Source: Opitutaceae bacterium (GTDB taxonomy: Bacteria > Verrucomicrobiota > Verrucomicrobiia > Opitutales > Opitutaceae). From it: a stretch of DNA of 64,000 nucleotides. Under the pieces are notes generated by a model. That model was not told where the DNA came from, did not search any database, and worked only from the letters and a program-made list of their open reading frames with translations. Shown here piece by piece: positions 37,899-47,158 of the stretch (position 1 is its first letter; each line of letters starts with the position of its first letter). The translations under genes and the position numbers were made by a program. The stretch lies in assembly GCA_015075305.1 (NCBI GenBank), contig JABTUS010000001.1, forward strand, positions 558,001-622,000, given 5' to 3'.

Positions 37899-38564
37899 TC
37901 AAGGCAGCGGGCGAACCTTGATGTTGCGGTAGAGAACCCGGCTCTCCGGATCGTGACCTTGAATCGCAAATGTTCCGTGATCGATCAGCCGGCCGGCATA
38001 ACTGGGCTGGCGTTCGGGATGCTCCTCCTCCGTGTAATCCGAAATCGGGCGGTCATTGACAAAGGTTTCAATGCGCTTGCCCTGGACCTTGATCCTCAGC
38101 GTGAACCACTCGCCGTCCTTTGCCGGCGCCTCATAGTTGTCCTTGATCGCATAGACTCCCGCCGTGCGTTTCGGGTCCTTGTGTGAATTGTTGACTTGGA
38201 TCTCATAGCCCTTCAACGGCCAGCCCTTCGCCTGCCACTGGGTGTGAAAATAGACGCCTGAATTCGCCTTCGGAAACGTCTTCACATCCAGCTTGAGCTC
38301 AAAATTGCGGAAATCGTGATTCTGCACCGGGCCGTCATAGAAGAGATGCGAGCGCGGACCGAATGCGATCAACTCGCCATGGCTGACCGAGAAGGTCGAC
38401 GGCCCCTCTTCGGAGACCCTCCAGCCGGACAGGGATGTTCCGTCAAACAACAACCGCCAGCCCGCCTTTTTCTCGGCGGGCGTCAGCTTGTTGTTTTCCG
38501 CCGCAGAGCATGTGAGCATCAGTGCGACAAACGTGATTAGAAGGCCGGATGGTCTAGGGGACAT
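37899..38564 (-). CDS. Exported DUF1080 (3-keto-disaccharide hydrolase-like) protein
   Basis: A 221-residue protein with a signal peptide (LLITFVALMLTCSA) and a single concanavalin-like jelly-roll domain of the DUF1080 family (WRLLFDGTSLSGWRVSEEG, DFRNFELKLDVKTFPKANSGVYF, YEIQVNN). Some members act on 3-keto-glycosides; others have unknown substrates. It is monocistronic here. With the sulfatase, beta-helix protein and heparinase it fits a polysaccharide-degrading lifestyle. The sequence 37884-37899 at its end forms the palindrome ACCGGCT-GA-AGCCGGT. Confidence 0.88.
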   Translation of the reverse strand: MSPRPSGLLITFVALMLTCSAAENNKLTPAEKKAGWRLLFDGTSLSGWRVSEEGPSTFSVSHGELIAFGPRSHLFYDGPVQNHDFRNFELKLDVKTFPKANSGVYFHTQWQAKGWPLKGYEIQVNNSHKDPKRTAGVYAIKDNYEAPAKDGEWFTLRIKVQGKRIETFVNDRPISDYTEEEHPERQPSYAGRLIDHGTFAIQGHDPESRVLYRNIKVRPLP

Positions 38565-38627
38565 GGTGAATAAGATCGGAAAGCGCGGGAAGCAGTTGAT
38601 GCGGCACCCGCGCAGAAGAGGAAAAGC

Positions 38628-40700
38628 CTATGCGCGCGCAGGGATCTCCGCAACATAGGGTTCCTCCCGCAGAACAGCGGGGTGCCGGCCGCTCAGCAGG
38701 AGCAGCCACTGCCGCGCGCACGTTGCCGTCACGAGCAGAACCAGGACAAGAAACGCGCCCGTCACCGCGACATTGATGTACTGGTTCATCAACTGATTCT
38801 TCCAAACAGCGATCATCTCCGGAGCGCCCCCGTGCGCAATCTGCGCGGTCAGCTTGTCCGCAGCGCTCAGGAATCCGAGGCGCGGATCTGCGGCGAAAAT
38901 CTTCTGCCACCCGGCGGTCATCGTCACGGACAGAAGCCAGGCGAGCGGGAGGAGCGAAACCCAGGCGTACCGCTGCCTGCCCATCTTGATGAGCACCGTT
39001 GTGCCGAGTGACAGCGCAATCACAGCCAGGAGCTGGTTGGCGACTCCGAAAATCGGCCAGAGCGAGTTGATGCCTCCCTGGGGGTCAATCGTGCCTTGAT
39101 AGAGAAACCATCCCCAGCACAGGACAAAGCTCCCGCTTGCGAGCCAGTTTCCCACTGTTGAATCCGTGCGCCCGAGCGGCTTCCAAACGTAGCCAAGCAG
39201 ATCCTGCACAAGAAACCGGCCCACCCTTGTACCCGCGTCGATCGTTGTCAGGATGAACAGCGCCTCGAACATGATCGCAAAGTGATACCACAGCGCGAGC
39301 GCCTCCTTGCTGCCGACAACTCCCGCAAACATGTGGGCCATGCCAACGGCAAACGTCGGGGCCCCACCCGCGCGACCGACCATCGTCTTCTCCCCCACAT
39401 CCGCGGCCAATGCCTCCATCTGACCGACACTCACCGGGAAACCCAGCTCAGTCACCTTCGCCGTCACCGCCGCCGGCTCACCCACGATGTTTATCGCAAA
39501 ATACTCGCCCGGCTCCATCACGCACGCGGCGATCAGGGCGATGACACCGACAAGCATCTCGGTCACCATCGCACCGTAGCCGATGACCCGAATGTCACGT
39601 TCGCTGGAGATGAGCTTGGGCGTCGTGCCCGAAGCGATGATCGAATGAAATCCCGACACCGCAGCGCAGGCGATGGTGATGAAGCAGAATGGGAAAACCG
39701 CTCCTGCAAACACGGGGCCGGTGCCATCGATGAATTTCGTGAACGCCGGCATCTTGAGGGTCGGTGCCACGATGATGATCGCAACGCCGAGCAGAGCCAC
39801 CGCGCCGATCTTCATGAACGTGCTCAGGTAGTCGCGCGGTGCCAGCAGGAGCCAGACCGGAAGTATGCTCGCGAGAAAGCCATAGGCCATGATCCAGATC
39901 GCCAGCTTGTCCTTCTCAACCGTGAGAATGCCTTCCAGCGGAGTCCCGTGAATCCACTGGCCTCCTACCACGGCCATCACGAGCCCGGCGACTCCACCAA
40001 TGCTCACGAGAGCCACGCTCAGCTTCCCAAAGCGATGCCCAAGGCCCATCGCCAGCGCGATGGGAATCGTCGCAACGATGGTGAACAACCCCCACGGACT
40101 TTCCGCCAGCGCCCGCACCACCACGAGCCCGAGAACGGCAAGGATGATGATCATGATCGCCACAATGCTGATCAGGGCCAGAAGCCCCGCAAACGGACCA
40201 ACTTCATCACGCACCATCTGGCCAAGCGACTTTCCTCCGCGCCGAGTTGAGCAAAACAGTATGATCGAGTCGTGCACCGCCCCGCCAAGCGTGGCGCCAA
40301 TGAGAATCCAAAGGAGTCCCGGCATGAATCCAAACTGCGCCGCCAGCACCGGCCCGACCAGCGGCCCGGGTCCCGCAATCGCAGCAAAGTGATGCCCGAA
40401 GACGACCCATCGGTTCGTACTGACATAGTCCTTTCCATCCTCCTTGACGACCGCCGGTGTCAGGCGCTTGTCATCCAAGGTCAGCACCTTCGCCATCAGC
40501 CAGGCGGAGTGAAACCGGTAGGCGATCGCGAAAACGCACACGGAGGCGATCACCATCCAGAGCGCGTTCACCGGTTCATTCCTCGTCCACGCCAGCACCC
40601 CCATCGCCAGCGCGCCGCTCAAAGCGACCGCGGTCCAGCCGATTCCTCGAAGGATCCTGCGCAGGGAAGTTTGCGTTCTTGGAGTGGCAGCGCTGTTCAC
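38628..40700 (-). CDS. cstA: Carbon starvation protein CstA (pyruvate/peptide transporter family)
   Basis: A 690-residue membrane protein with about 16-18 helices. Conserved segments include STNRWVVFGHHFAAIAGPGPLVGPVLAAQFG, ATLGGAVHDSIILFCSTRRGGKSLG, FCFITIACAAVSGFHSIIASGTTPK and TTIDAGTRVGRFLVQD. Family members import pyruvate or peptides under carbon limitation. I placed the start at GTG 40700 (upstream GAGAG); GTG 40739 is also possible. It is monocistronic and divergent from the beta-helix protein gene. Confidence 0.92.
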   Translation of the reverse strand: MNSAATPRTQTSLRRILRGIGWTAVALSGALAMGVLAWTRNEPVNALWMVIASVCVFAIAYRFHSAWLMAKVLTLDDKRLTPAVVKEDGKDYVSTNRWVVFGHHFAAIAGPGPLVGPVLAAQFGFMPGLLWILIGATLGGAVHDSIILFCSTRRGGKSLGQMVRDEVGPFAGLLALISIVAIMIIILAVLGLVVVRALAESPWGLFTIVATIPIALAMGLGHRFGKLSVALVSIGGVAGLVMAVVGGQWIHGTPLEGILTVEKDKLAIWIMAYGFLASILPVWLLLAPRDYLSTFMKIGAVALLGVAIIIVAPTLKMPAFTKFIDGTGPVFAGAVFPFCFITIACAAVSGFHSIIASGTTPKLISSERDIRVIGYGAMVTEMLVGVIALIAACVMEPGEYFAINIVGEPAAVTAKVTELGFPVSVGQMEALAADVGEKTMVGRAGGAPTFAVGMAHMFAGVVGSKEALALWYHFAIMFEALFILTTIDAGTRVGRFLVQDLLGYVWKPLGRTDSTVGNWLASGSFVLCWGWFLYQGTIDPQGGINSLWPIFGVANQLLAVIALSLGTTVLIKMGRQRYAWVSLLPLAWLLSVTMTAGWQKIFAADPRLGFLSAADKLTAQIAHGGAPEMIAVWKNQLMNQYINVAVTGAFLVLVLLVTATCARQWLLLLSGRHPAVLREEPYVAEIPARA

Positions 40701-40942
40701 GTGTGGGCTCTCAGGACAGGTCGAAAAGACTCCGCTCACACCAGCAGGAAAGGCGTCGCACTGTCAACCGTCGGTCCACGAAACGCCGGCATCGAGGCGT
40801 CACGGAAAATTTCCCCCTGACAAGGGGTGTCCATTTGACGCAATCACTTGCGACAGCACACTCCGGCCTGGCATGCGGGTTTGCCATGACCCGCGGCAGT
40901 GACGAACATCAGGCGTCCGGCACCTCCAGAGCAGACAACCAA

Positions 40943-42598
40943 ATGAGAACCCCATTCTCCTCCTCCCCTCAGGATCCAGATCAGCTTGACGCGCATTCGC
41001 TGGCGCAACCCGCCATTGTCGCGAAACCACCCGCCACGTCGCAGTACGGGCGGCGGCGGTTCCTCCTCGGGCTTGCGACGGGCGCCACCGCCGGCCTCGC
41101 CGCTGTACATCGCTTGAGCGCCACACCTGCGACAGCCCGTGGACCGGTGACCTACGAGGCTTTCGGTGCGGTCGGCGACGGCAGAACGGATGACCTGCCC
41201 GCGATCGTCGCCGCCCACGCTTTCGCCAACGACCGCGGTCTCACCGTTCGCTCACGACCCGACGCCACGTACCATCTTGGCCGCCGCGCGCTCACCGCTG
41301 TCATCGCAACCGACACCGACTGGAACACATCGCGCTTCATCGTCGACGACACCGACGTCGAGAACCAGCGAACCTCCATTTTTGCAGCGCGCTCGCTGCT
41401 TGCGCCGATTTCCCTCCGATTTTCCACGCTCAAGCGCGACCAGCGGCGGCTCGAGATCGCCCCACCCCGGGACTGCTGGGTGCGCGTCGAAAACAGCCGC
41501 AAACGCGTCTACATCCGGCGGGGCCTCAACCAGAACAGCGGCACGGCGCAGCGCGACTGCTTTGTCTTGCGCCGTGACGGAAGCATTGAAGGCGACATCG
41601 ACGGTGATTATGCCGCGATTACCGGAATCGAGGCCCTGCCCATTGACGATCAGCCGCTGGTCCTGCGGGGAGGCGTGTTCACGACCATCGCAAACGGCGC
41701 ACCAGCAGCCAAGGGATACGGCTACTGGTCCCGCAACATCTTGATCTCGCGCTCACGCACGACGGTTGTCGGTGTGACCCATCACATCACCGGCGAGGGC
41801 GAGACCGGGCAGCCCTACCGCGGGTTTCTCGACGCCAGTCGCTGCGCTGATGTCACCTTTCGCAACTGCTTCGTCACCGGACACAAGACCTACTCCACAA
41901 TCGGCTCCGCCGGCAAACCGGTGAGCATGGGAACGTACGATTTGAACGCCAGCGAGGTCGTGAACTTCACATTGAGCGGCTGCCGCATGGACAATATCTG
42001 CGACACCTCGCGCTGGGGTGTCATCGGCACGAATTTCTGCAAGAACCTCCTGCTCGAGGACTGCACGCTCTCTCGCATGGACACTCACCAGGGCGTTTCA
42101 GGGACCTACACGATCCGCCGCTGCACACTCGGGCACGCCGGTCTCAACGCCATCGGCCGCGGCGTGCTGACGGTCGAGGACTCCACCATCAAGGGCCGGT
42201 CATTCCTGAACCTGCGCATGGACTACGGCAGCACCTGGGAAGGCACGGTTGTGATCCGAAACTGCCACTGGCTGCCGGGCTGCGGCGCGGCCGTTCAACC
42301 GTACCTGCTCAACGCGAACAACGATGGCCGGCACGACTTCGGCTATCCCTGCTTCATGCCGCGCGAGATCACCGTCGACGGGCTTGTGATTGATGATCGC
42401 CATGCTCCAAACGGCTACAAGGGCCCGTTCCTCTTTTCGGATCCCGACGGCCCGCAATCAGAATCCGAAGCGCGACCGTTTTCGTACAGCCTGACGGAGA
42501 AGGTGACGCTAAACGGGGTTGCCGTGGCCAGCGGACTTCCCCTGCGCACGTCGCCCGATGCCGCATTCGCCGCCAGGGTGCGGGTGATATCGCTGTAG
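40943..42598 (+). CDS. Tat-exported right-handed beta-helix protein (pectate lyase-like)
   Basis: A 551-residue protein. A polar N terminus precedes a Tat signal (YGRRRFLLGLATGATAGLAA, RR at about 38-39). The mature part begins with the pectate-lyase-3 type motif YEAFGAVGDGRTDDLPAIVAAHAFA and continues with repeats typical of a parallel beta-helix (VTFRNCFVTGH, LLLEDCTLSRMD, YTIRRCTLGHAG, VVIRNCHWLPG). A polysaccharide lyase or glycosidase role outside the cytoplasm is likely; catalytic residues cannot be assigned. The start could instead be ATG 40886. Confidence 0.8.
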   Translation: MRTPFSSSPQDPDQLDAHSLAQPAIVAKPPATSQYGRRRFLLGLATGATAGLAAVHRLSATPATARGPVTYEAFGAVGDGRTDDLPAIVAAHAFANDRGLTVRSRPDATYHLGRRALTAVIATDTDWNTSRFIVDDTDVENQRTSIFAARSLLAPISLRFSTLKRDQRRLEIAPPRDCWVRVENSRKRVYIRRGLNQNSGTAQRDCFVLRRDGSIEGDIDGDYAAITGIEALPIDDQPLVLRGGVFTTIANGAPAAKGYGYWSRNILISRSRTTVVGVTHHITGEGETGQPYRGFLDASRCADVTFRNCFVTGHKTYSTIGSAGKPVSMGTYDLNASEVVNFTLSGCRMDNICDTSRWGVIGTNFCKNLLLEDCTLSRMDTHQGVSGTYTIRRCTLGHAGLNAIGRGVLTVEDSTIKGRSFLNLRMDYGSTWEGTVVIRNCHWLPGCGAAVQPYLLNANNDGRHDFGYPCFMPREITVDGLVIDDRHAPNGYKGPFLFSDPDGPQSESEARPFSYSLTEKVTLNGVAVASGLPLRTSPDAAFAARVRVISL

Positions 42599-42865
42599 CC
42601 CGAATCCCTGGATCCCAGGCCATCGCCCCGACGGATTTCAGCAAGGCAATGCCGGCCTTCCGGCGGCATTGAAAACAGGATCGTCGTCTGACATTCCCCG
42701 GCAGCCGCATTCTACCTCGGACCTTGGAGCGGCGGTGCCTGGCGACCAAGTGGAATGGACGATCTGCGTGACTCGGCGCGCATCGATTTGTCGTCGGCAT
42801 GCGAATCATCGATTCCGCCTAAGAAATCTCCCGCATTTCCGTCATCATTCCAGATTCCGCCAATC
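42599..42865. other. Non-coding gap
   Basis: About 270 bases between the beta-helix gene and the TonB-like gene. I see no convincing gene, terminator or RNA here. Confidence 0.4.
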
Positions 42866-42922
42866 ATGAAACCCAAGCTGCAATTCAACAAGCCCGGCCG
42901 CATGCGGGCACTCATCCCATGA
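42866..42922 (+). CDS. Possible 18-residue leader peptide ahead of the TonB-like gene
   Basis: A short frame starts at ATG 42866, encodes MKPKLQFNKPGRMRALIP, and ends in a TGA that overlaps the ATG of the TonB-like gene (ATGA). This is the same overlap style used by coupled genes across the window. It might help translation re-initiate at the downstream gene. The peptide is basic and not recognisable, and such a short frame can occur by chance. Confidence 0.25.
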   Translation: MKPKLQFNKPGRMRALIP

Positions 42923-43590
42923 ACCGCGACCTCATTATCGGACTCTCCGTTTCCGCCGCACTTCACGGCGGGGCATTCTTCACCGGTCTTCTCTTCGAAA
43001 AGAATACACCGGTTGCGCCGGGCAGAAAGGAAGCGCCCGTCATCGAACTCATCCAGTTGCCTCCCGCGTCCCCGGAGGACGAACCTGAGATTCCGGATTC
43101 GATAGAGGATGAACCTGAAAAACCTTCCGAGCCAGCTCCACCCATGGCTCCTGAGATTGTCTCCTTGGTCAAATTGGATAACTTTGTCCAAAAGCCCCAG
43201 ACACCTCCGGCTCCCGGCATTGAGCGCCCTACTGGCAGCATAGTGATTCCCACCGGTCGCCCCGGCGTCGGAAATCCCGGGGCCAGGATCAAGGAGCTCT
43301 TCAGCCTGGACAACCTGGACCATGCTCCGCAGGCCCGGTTGCAGGCCAAACCCAGCTATCCTTTCGAGATGCGCAAGGCCGGAATCACTGGAGAGGTACT
43401 CGTTGGATTCATCGTCAGCTCGAGTGGAGACGTCCTCGATGCCACCGCACTCAAGTCGTCCAGCCGCGAATTCGAATCCGCCGCTGTGCAGGCGGTCTCA
43501 AAATGGAAGTTCAAGCCCGGTCGAAAGGCCGGACGGGCGGTCAACACCCGCATGCAGATTCCCATCCTGTTCAACATCGCCGACGAATAA
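42919..43590 (+). CDS. TonB-family energy-transducing protein
   Basis: A 223-residue protein with the three-part architecture of TonB. An N-terminal transmembrane helix (LIIGLSVSAALHGGAFFTGLLF) is followed by a Pro/Glu-rich periplasm-spanning region (about 45-115; EPEIPDSIEDEPEKPSEP). The C-terminal TonB domain is PSYPFEMRKAGITGEVLVGF ... AVQAVSKWKFKPGRKAG. It couples the proton gradient to outer-membrane receptors. ExbB/ExbD and receptors are not in the window. Confidence 0.88.
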   Translation: MNRDLIIGLSVSAALHGGAFFTGLLFEKNTPVAPGRKEAPVIELIQLPPASPEDEPEIPDSIEDEPEKPSEPAPPMAPEIVSLVKLDNFVQKPQTPPAPGIERPTGSIVIPTGRPGVGNPGARIKELFSLDNLDHAPQARLQAKPSYPFEMRKAGITGEVLVGFIVSSSGDVLDATALKSSSREFESAAVQAVSKWKFKPGRKAGRAVNTRMQIPILFNIADE

Positions 43591-43706
43591 ATGGAGGCAA
43601 GGGAGACATGAACGCTTGCAATGAGCGTCGGGCGACTACCTCCCCATGAGCGTTTTGCCTCGCATCCCCGAGAATCCTGTTCTGATCTGCCAGGGATTTG
43701 ACCGAA

Positions 43707-43749
43707 ATCAGATCCCTTGACGGGCCTCTTTTTGAATCTAGGATCTGAT
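43707..43749 (+). promoter_or_regulatory. Promoter and operator-like inverted repeat of the toxin-antitoxin operon
   Basis: A -35 box TTGACG (43717-43722), a 16-base spacer and a -10 box TAGGAT (43739-43744) lie just before the antitoxin ATG at 43752. A perfect 9-bp inverted repeat flanks them: ATCAGATCC (43707-43715) and GGATCTGAT (43741-43749), the right arm covering the -10 box. This arrangement suits autorepression by the antitoxin or toxin-antitoxin complex. The start site predicted from the -10 box falls at the ATG, so the mRNA may be leaderless. Confidence 0.6.
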
Positions 43750-43751
43750 CC

Positions 43752-43979
43752 ATGGAAATTTTGAATCTTTCCGAAGCAAAGCCGCGTATGGGCCGGTTGA
43801 TCGATCGGGCCCTGCGCGGGGAGGCCGTGGTCATTCGGCGGGGAAGCCGATTGATCCAGCTCACGGAATATCTTGTTCCAGAGCCGATCCCCGAACGTCC
43901 CGTCGGATACTTCAGGAGACGACGCTCTGCATACGCTGTCGCCAATGGTGCCCCCTTGGATGCATCTTCCGTCCGTTGA
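43752..43979 (+). CDS. Phd/YefM-type antitoxin
   Basis: A 75-residue protein whose N-terminal half resembles Phd/YefM antitoxin DNA-binding domains (MEILNLSEAKPRMGRLIDRALRGEAVVIRRG). Its Arg-rich C terminus (YFRRRRSAYAVANGA) would wrap the toxin. It lies 3 bases before the MazF/PemK-like gene. It would neutralise the toxin and repress the promoter upstream. The unit is small and self-contained, typical of horizontally moved modules. Confidence 0.7.
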   Translation: MEILNLSEAKPRMGRLIDRALRGEAVVIRRGSRLIQLTEYLVPEPIPERPVGYFRRRRSAYAVANGAPLDASSVR

Positions 43980-43982
43980 GCA

Positions 43983-44318
43983 ATGCATCAGTGGGACATC
44001 GTCCGAGTCCGAATCAATCCGAAGGATCGCGACGCGCATCCCGCCATTGTCATTTCGTGTGAGGAAGACTGCCAGGACGCGGAATTCCTCCGCATCAATG
44101 TGCTCTATGGCACAAAAAGAGTTCCAGCGGCGCCACTCGATCCCTGGCAGGTCCTGCTAAATGGAGCGGATGGCCTTGAATTCCAGACGGCGGTCGACTG
44201 CGGCATTTTCTATCTGGTGCCCAAGGCTTCGTGTTCGCCAGCGATCGGCACCGTCGGTCTCGAGCGGCGCCGGCAGATCGGGCGAAAGATAAACGAAGTC
44301 CTGCGGTTGCCGAGATAG
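43983..44318 (+). CDS. MazF/PemK-like toxin
   Basis: A 111-residue protein starting MHQWDIVRVRINPKDRDAHPAIVIS, which matches the beginning of MazF/PemK/CcdB-fold endoribonuclease toxins (WDIV.V...... HPAIVIS). A C-terminal segment follows (GLERRRQIGRKINEVLRLPR). The usual short RGD-like active-site segment is not obvious, so ribonuclease activity is not certain. It follows its putative antitoxin by 3 bases. Confidence 0.65.
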   Translation: MHQWDIVRVRINPKDRDAHPAIVISCEEDCQDAEFLRINVLYGTKRVPAAPLDPWQVLLNGADGLEFQTAVDCGIFYLVPKASCSPAIGTVGLERRRQIGRKINEVLRLPR

Positions 44319-44410
44319 GCTGTGAGCGCACAACACATGCGCCGGAGCAACCTTCTTTGATCGGCGGAAAATTGCGCCGGGCTCTCACGAACAGGTTCCG
44401 CCGCCCAGCC

Positions 44411-45316
44411 TCAGACCGCTTCGCCCAGACGCTCCCCCATGCGGGCGTAGGTTTCCCGATGTTCACGACTCTGGCCGAGAATGTCGTCATCGATGCGGAT
44501 TCGACCTCGTTCAAACAGTGTGATCACGCAGGAGCCTCCGAACTTGAACATGCCCTTGCTTTCACCCTTCGCCACGCGGCTCCCGTCAAGATAGGCCTGC
44601 ACAATTGAACCGACATTCGTCGCACCCACCTCGATCATTGCGACACTGCCGAAAGCGGTGTCGCGAATCACCGTGACCCGCCGCTTGTTCTGAACCAGGC
44701 GCTGGATATTGATTCGAAGCGCAATGGGGCTTACCGAATACAGCCAGCCGTTTATCAGCCGCCCCGCATCCGGCACACCTGCGACCGGGAAATGAAAGCG
44801 GTGGTAGTCTATGGGACAGAGCCGCGAAATGACCATCGCGCCCCCGGAAAAGGTTGCCGCCAGCCCGGCGTCCTGGAGGAGGCCATACAGTGAGAAGGTC
44901 GCCCCCTTGACGTAGAATCCATCCGCCTCATCGACGTTTGAAAAGGCCAGGTGTCGTCCATCCGCGGGCAACACCGCGATGCGATCGTTGGCCGGCTCGC
45001 AAATTGGCCGGGCCTCCGGCTTGAGTGCCCGCGTGAAAAATTCGTTGAAAGTGCGAAACCTGAAGGCCGACTTTGCGAACTCATCGACATCGAGATCATA
45101 CTTCTCGATGAACGGCAGGACCAGGCGCGCGCTGTGAAGCCGGTTCATGCGCCAGCCGAACCATGCGGACAGCAGCCACCGCCTCGCGATCAGCCAGGTG
45201 GCCAGACGACCGACCGGATTCTCATAGGCCCAGCGGAGCCAGCCTTCCCCATAGATGGCCTCCGTCTCGACGCTCCGCGTGCGTCGATTGAAATAGCGGA
45301 TGGGCTCCGGCTTCAT
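44411..45316 (-). CDS. psd: Phosphatidylserine decarboxylase
   Basis: A 301-residue proenzyme that makes phosphatidylethanolamine at the inner membrane. Conserved blocks are RTFNEFFTRALKPEARPI, VISRLCPIDYHRFHFPVAG and the self-cleavage site KFGGSCVITLFERGR. Cleavage before Ser262 would leave a pyruvoyl group on a 40-residue alpha chain. The site reads GGSC instead of the usual GST or GSS. It is the last gene in a run with dnaJ, grpE, an AsmA-like gene and manA. Confidence 0.93.
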   Translation of the reverse strand: MKPEPIRYFNRRTRSVETEAIYGEGWLRWAYENPVGRLATWLIARRWLLSAWFGWRMNRLHSARLVLPFIEKYDLDVDEFAKSAFRFRTFNEFFTRALKPEARPICEPANDRIAVLPADGRHLAFSNVDEADGFYVKGATFSLYGLLQDAGLAATFSGGAMVISRLCPIDYHRFHFPVAGVPDAGRLINGWLYSVSPIALRINIQRLVQNKRRVTVIRDTAFGSVAMIEVGATNVGSIVQAYLDGSRVAKGESKGMFKFGGSCVITLFERGRIRIDDDILGQSREHRETYARMGERLGEAV

Positions 45317-45322
45317 TCGCCC

Positions 45323-46462
45323 TCAGAAAAACTTCTTCGCCTTCTCGAACCAGCTCCGCGCGGTGGGATTCTCAGCGTCACCACTCACCAGCGCAAACTG
45401 CTCCAGAAGCTTGCGCTGCTCGGAATTGAGCGACTGCGGAACCTCGACATGCACGCGCACGAGCTGGTCACCCTGGTCGCCGCGAGTTCTCAGTGAGGGC
45501 ATGCCCTTGCCTCTCAGACGGAACGTCGTTCCGCTCTGCGTGCCTGCGGGCAGTTTTAGCGAGGCCTTCCCGAAAAGTGTGGGCACCTCGATGCCGCCAC
45601 CGAGCGTCGCAAGGGTGAACTTGATGGGAATTTCGCAGAACAGGTCGTCGCCCTGCCGCTCAAACAGCTCGTGGTCGCGCACGGAGAGCACGATGTAGAG
45701 ATCGCCAGCCCCTCCCCCTGCGACGCCGGCCTCGCCATTGCCCATCGAGCGCAGCCTCGAGCCGGTGTCCACGCCCGCGGGAATGCGCACATTGATCTTG
45801 GCCGTTTTCGGAACACGCCCCTCCCCGCGGCACTGTCCGCAGGGCTTTTCAATCTTCGTCCCGGCGCCTCCGCAGGTGGGGCAGGTCTGCGTAAATGTAA
45901 TGATTCCGCCACTGCGACGAATCTGACCGGATCCGCGACAGGTCGGACAGGTGGCGCGTTTCGAACCCGGCTCCGCTCCGCTGCCTTCGCAGCGTTCACA
46001 GACCATGTTCTTGCGGAATGCGATTTCCTTTTCCACGCCGCTCGCGGCCTCCTCGAGCGAAATTTCAAGATCGTATCGCAGGTCCGCTCCGTCGCGACTG
46101 CCGTCCCGGGAGCCCCGGCCGAACATCTCGTCGAAAACGCCGCCTCCTCCCCCGCCCCCGAACACCTCGCGAAAGATGTCGAAGGGATCATGGAACCCAC
46201 CGCCCCCGCCTCCCCGTGGCCCGCCCGCGCCAGCACCTTCAAAGGCTGCATGGCCGAAACGATCATACGCGGCTCGCTTTTCAGGATCCTTGAGCACCTC
46301 GTAGGCGTGGGATATTTTCTTGAACATCTCCTCCGCCTCCTTGTTGCCGGGGTTCTTGTCGGGGTGATATTGGACAGCTTTCTTCCGATACGCCTTCTTC
46401 AGGTCCTCTTCGGACGCACCCTTGGAAACGCCCAGCAACTCGTAGTAATCTTGTTTGGACAT
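45323..46462 (-). CDS. dnaJ: Chaperone DnaJ
   Basis: A 379-residue type I DnaJ. The J domain (residues 2-70) has the HPD motif in [10 protein letters not shown] Gly/Phe-rich linker follows (about 75-130), then four zinc-binding CxxCxGxG motifs ([32 protein letters not shown]). The C-terminal substrate-binding domains close the protein. It stimulates DnaK and delivers clients. ATG 46462 ([11 protein letters not shown]) was chosen over an in-frame upstream start. grpE lies 75 bases upstream; dnaK is not in the window. Confidence 0.96.
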   Translation of the reverse strand: MSKQDYYELLGVSKGASEEDLKKAYRKKAVQYHPDKNPGNKEAEEMFKKISHAYEVLKDPEKRAAYDRFGHAAFEGAGAGGPRGGGGGGFHDPFDIFREVFGGGGGGGVFDEMFGRGSRDGSRDGADLRYDLEISLEEAASGVEKEIAFRKNMVCERCEGSGAEPGSKRATCPTCRGSGQIRRSGGIITFTQTCPTCGGAGTKIEKPCGQCRGEGRVPKTAKINVRIPAGVDTGSRLRSMGNGEAGVAGGGAGDLYIVLSVRDHELFERQGDDLFCEIPIKFTLATLGGGIEVPTLFGKASLKLPAGTQSGTTFRLRGKGMPSLRTRGDQGDQLVRVHVEVPQSLNSEQRKLLEQFALVSGDAENPTARSWFEKAKKFF

Positions 46463-46537
46463 GGTCTTGGTCTGCCGTTTCGGGCGGAAGTCCCCTGGCA
46501 ATGCGACGCCTCGCAGGGCGTGCGCCTTTGACGCCAG

Positions 46538-47140
46538 TTAGCTTGAGGCCTCCATGGTTTTCCCCGCCGCACCGCTGGAAATCACAACCGTGGCAGGCCG
46601 CAAAACCCGCCCGTTGAGACTGTAACCAATCCGCACAACCGAAATTACCGATCCGTCTTTTACTTCCCTGCTGGGTTGAGCGGAGACCGACTCATGCAAA
46701 TTGGGATCAAATACCTGCCCAACAGGATTGATTTCCTTGAAACCATGCTGCGCCAAGGCGGTTTTCGCCTGCGTCAGCACCATTTCCACGCCACCAACCA
46801 CCGTCTGGATGTCAGCGTTGGGTGCCTTTGCCGCAGTCAGCCCAAGACCCAGACTGTCAAGCACGGGAATGAGGTCCTCCAATACGCGCGATGCAGCAAA
46901 CTGCCGAAGATCGTCCTTCTCACGAATCGTCCGTTTGCGAAAATTCTCCAAGTCAGCCATCGATCGCAGGTAACGCTCGTAGTTCTCCGATGCGGATTTC
47001 CGGGCTTCCGCCAGCTCGGTTTCGAGTCGTTGGATCTCCGCAGGCGATCCCTCAACAGATGTCGCTGGGGCTCCAGCAGTGTCGGAAATTGGCTTGGACT
47101 TCGGCTCGGTCGTTTCTGTCGACGGGTCGTTCTCGTTCAT
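46538..47140 (-). CDS. grpE: Nucleotide exchange factor GrpE
   Basis: A 200-residue GrpE. After an acidic low-complexity N terminus comes the long coiled-coil (LETELAEARKSASENYERYLRSMADLENFRKRTIREKDD). The C-terminal beta domain has the signature GVEMVLTQAKTALAQHGFKEINPVGQVFDPNLHE. It releases ADP from DnaK. ATG 47140 was preferred to TTG 47158. It precedes dnaJ in the same operon. Confidence 0.93.
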   Translation of the reverse strand: MNENDPSTETTEPKSKPISDTAGAPATSVEGSPAEIQRLETELAEARKSASENYERYLRSMADLENFRKRTIREKDDLRQFAASRVLEDLIPVLDSLGLGLTAAKAPNADIQTVVGGVEMVLTQAKTALAQHGFKEINPVGQVFDPNLHESVSAQPSREVKDGSVISVVRIGYSLNGRVLRPATVVISSGAAGKTMEASS

Positions 47141-47158
47141 AGGAAAACGACCATTCAA

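Noticed and set aside
39282-40250. A 322-codon plus-strand frame
   Set aside because: Antisense to cstA; His/Arg-rich composition typical of antisense frames opposite membrane proteins.
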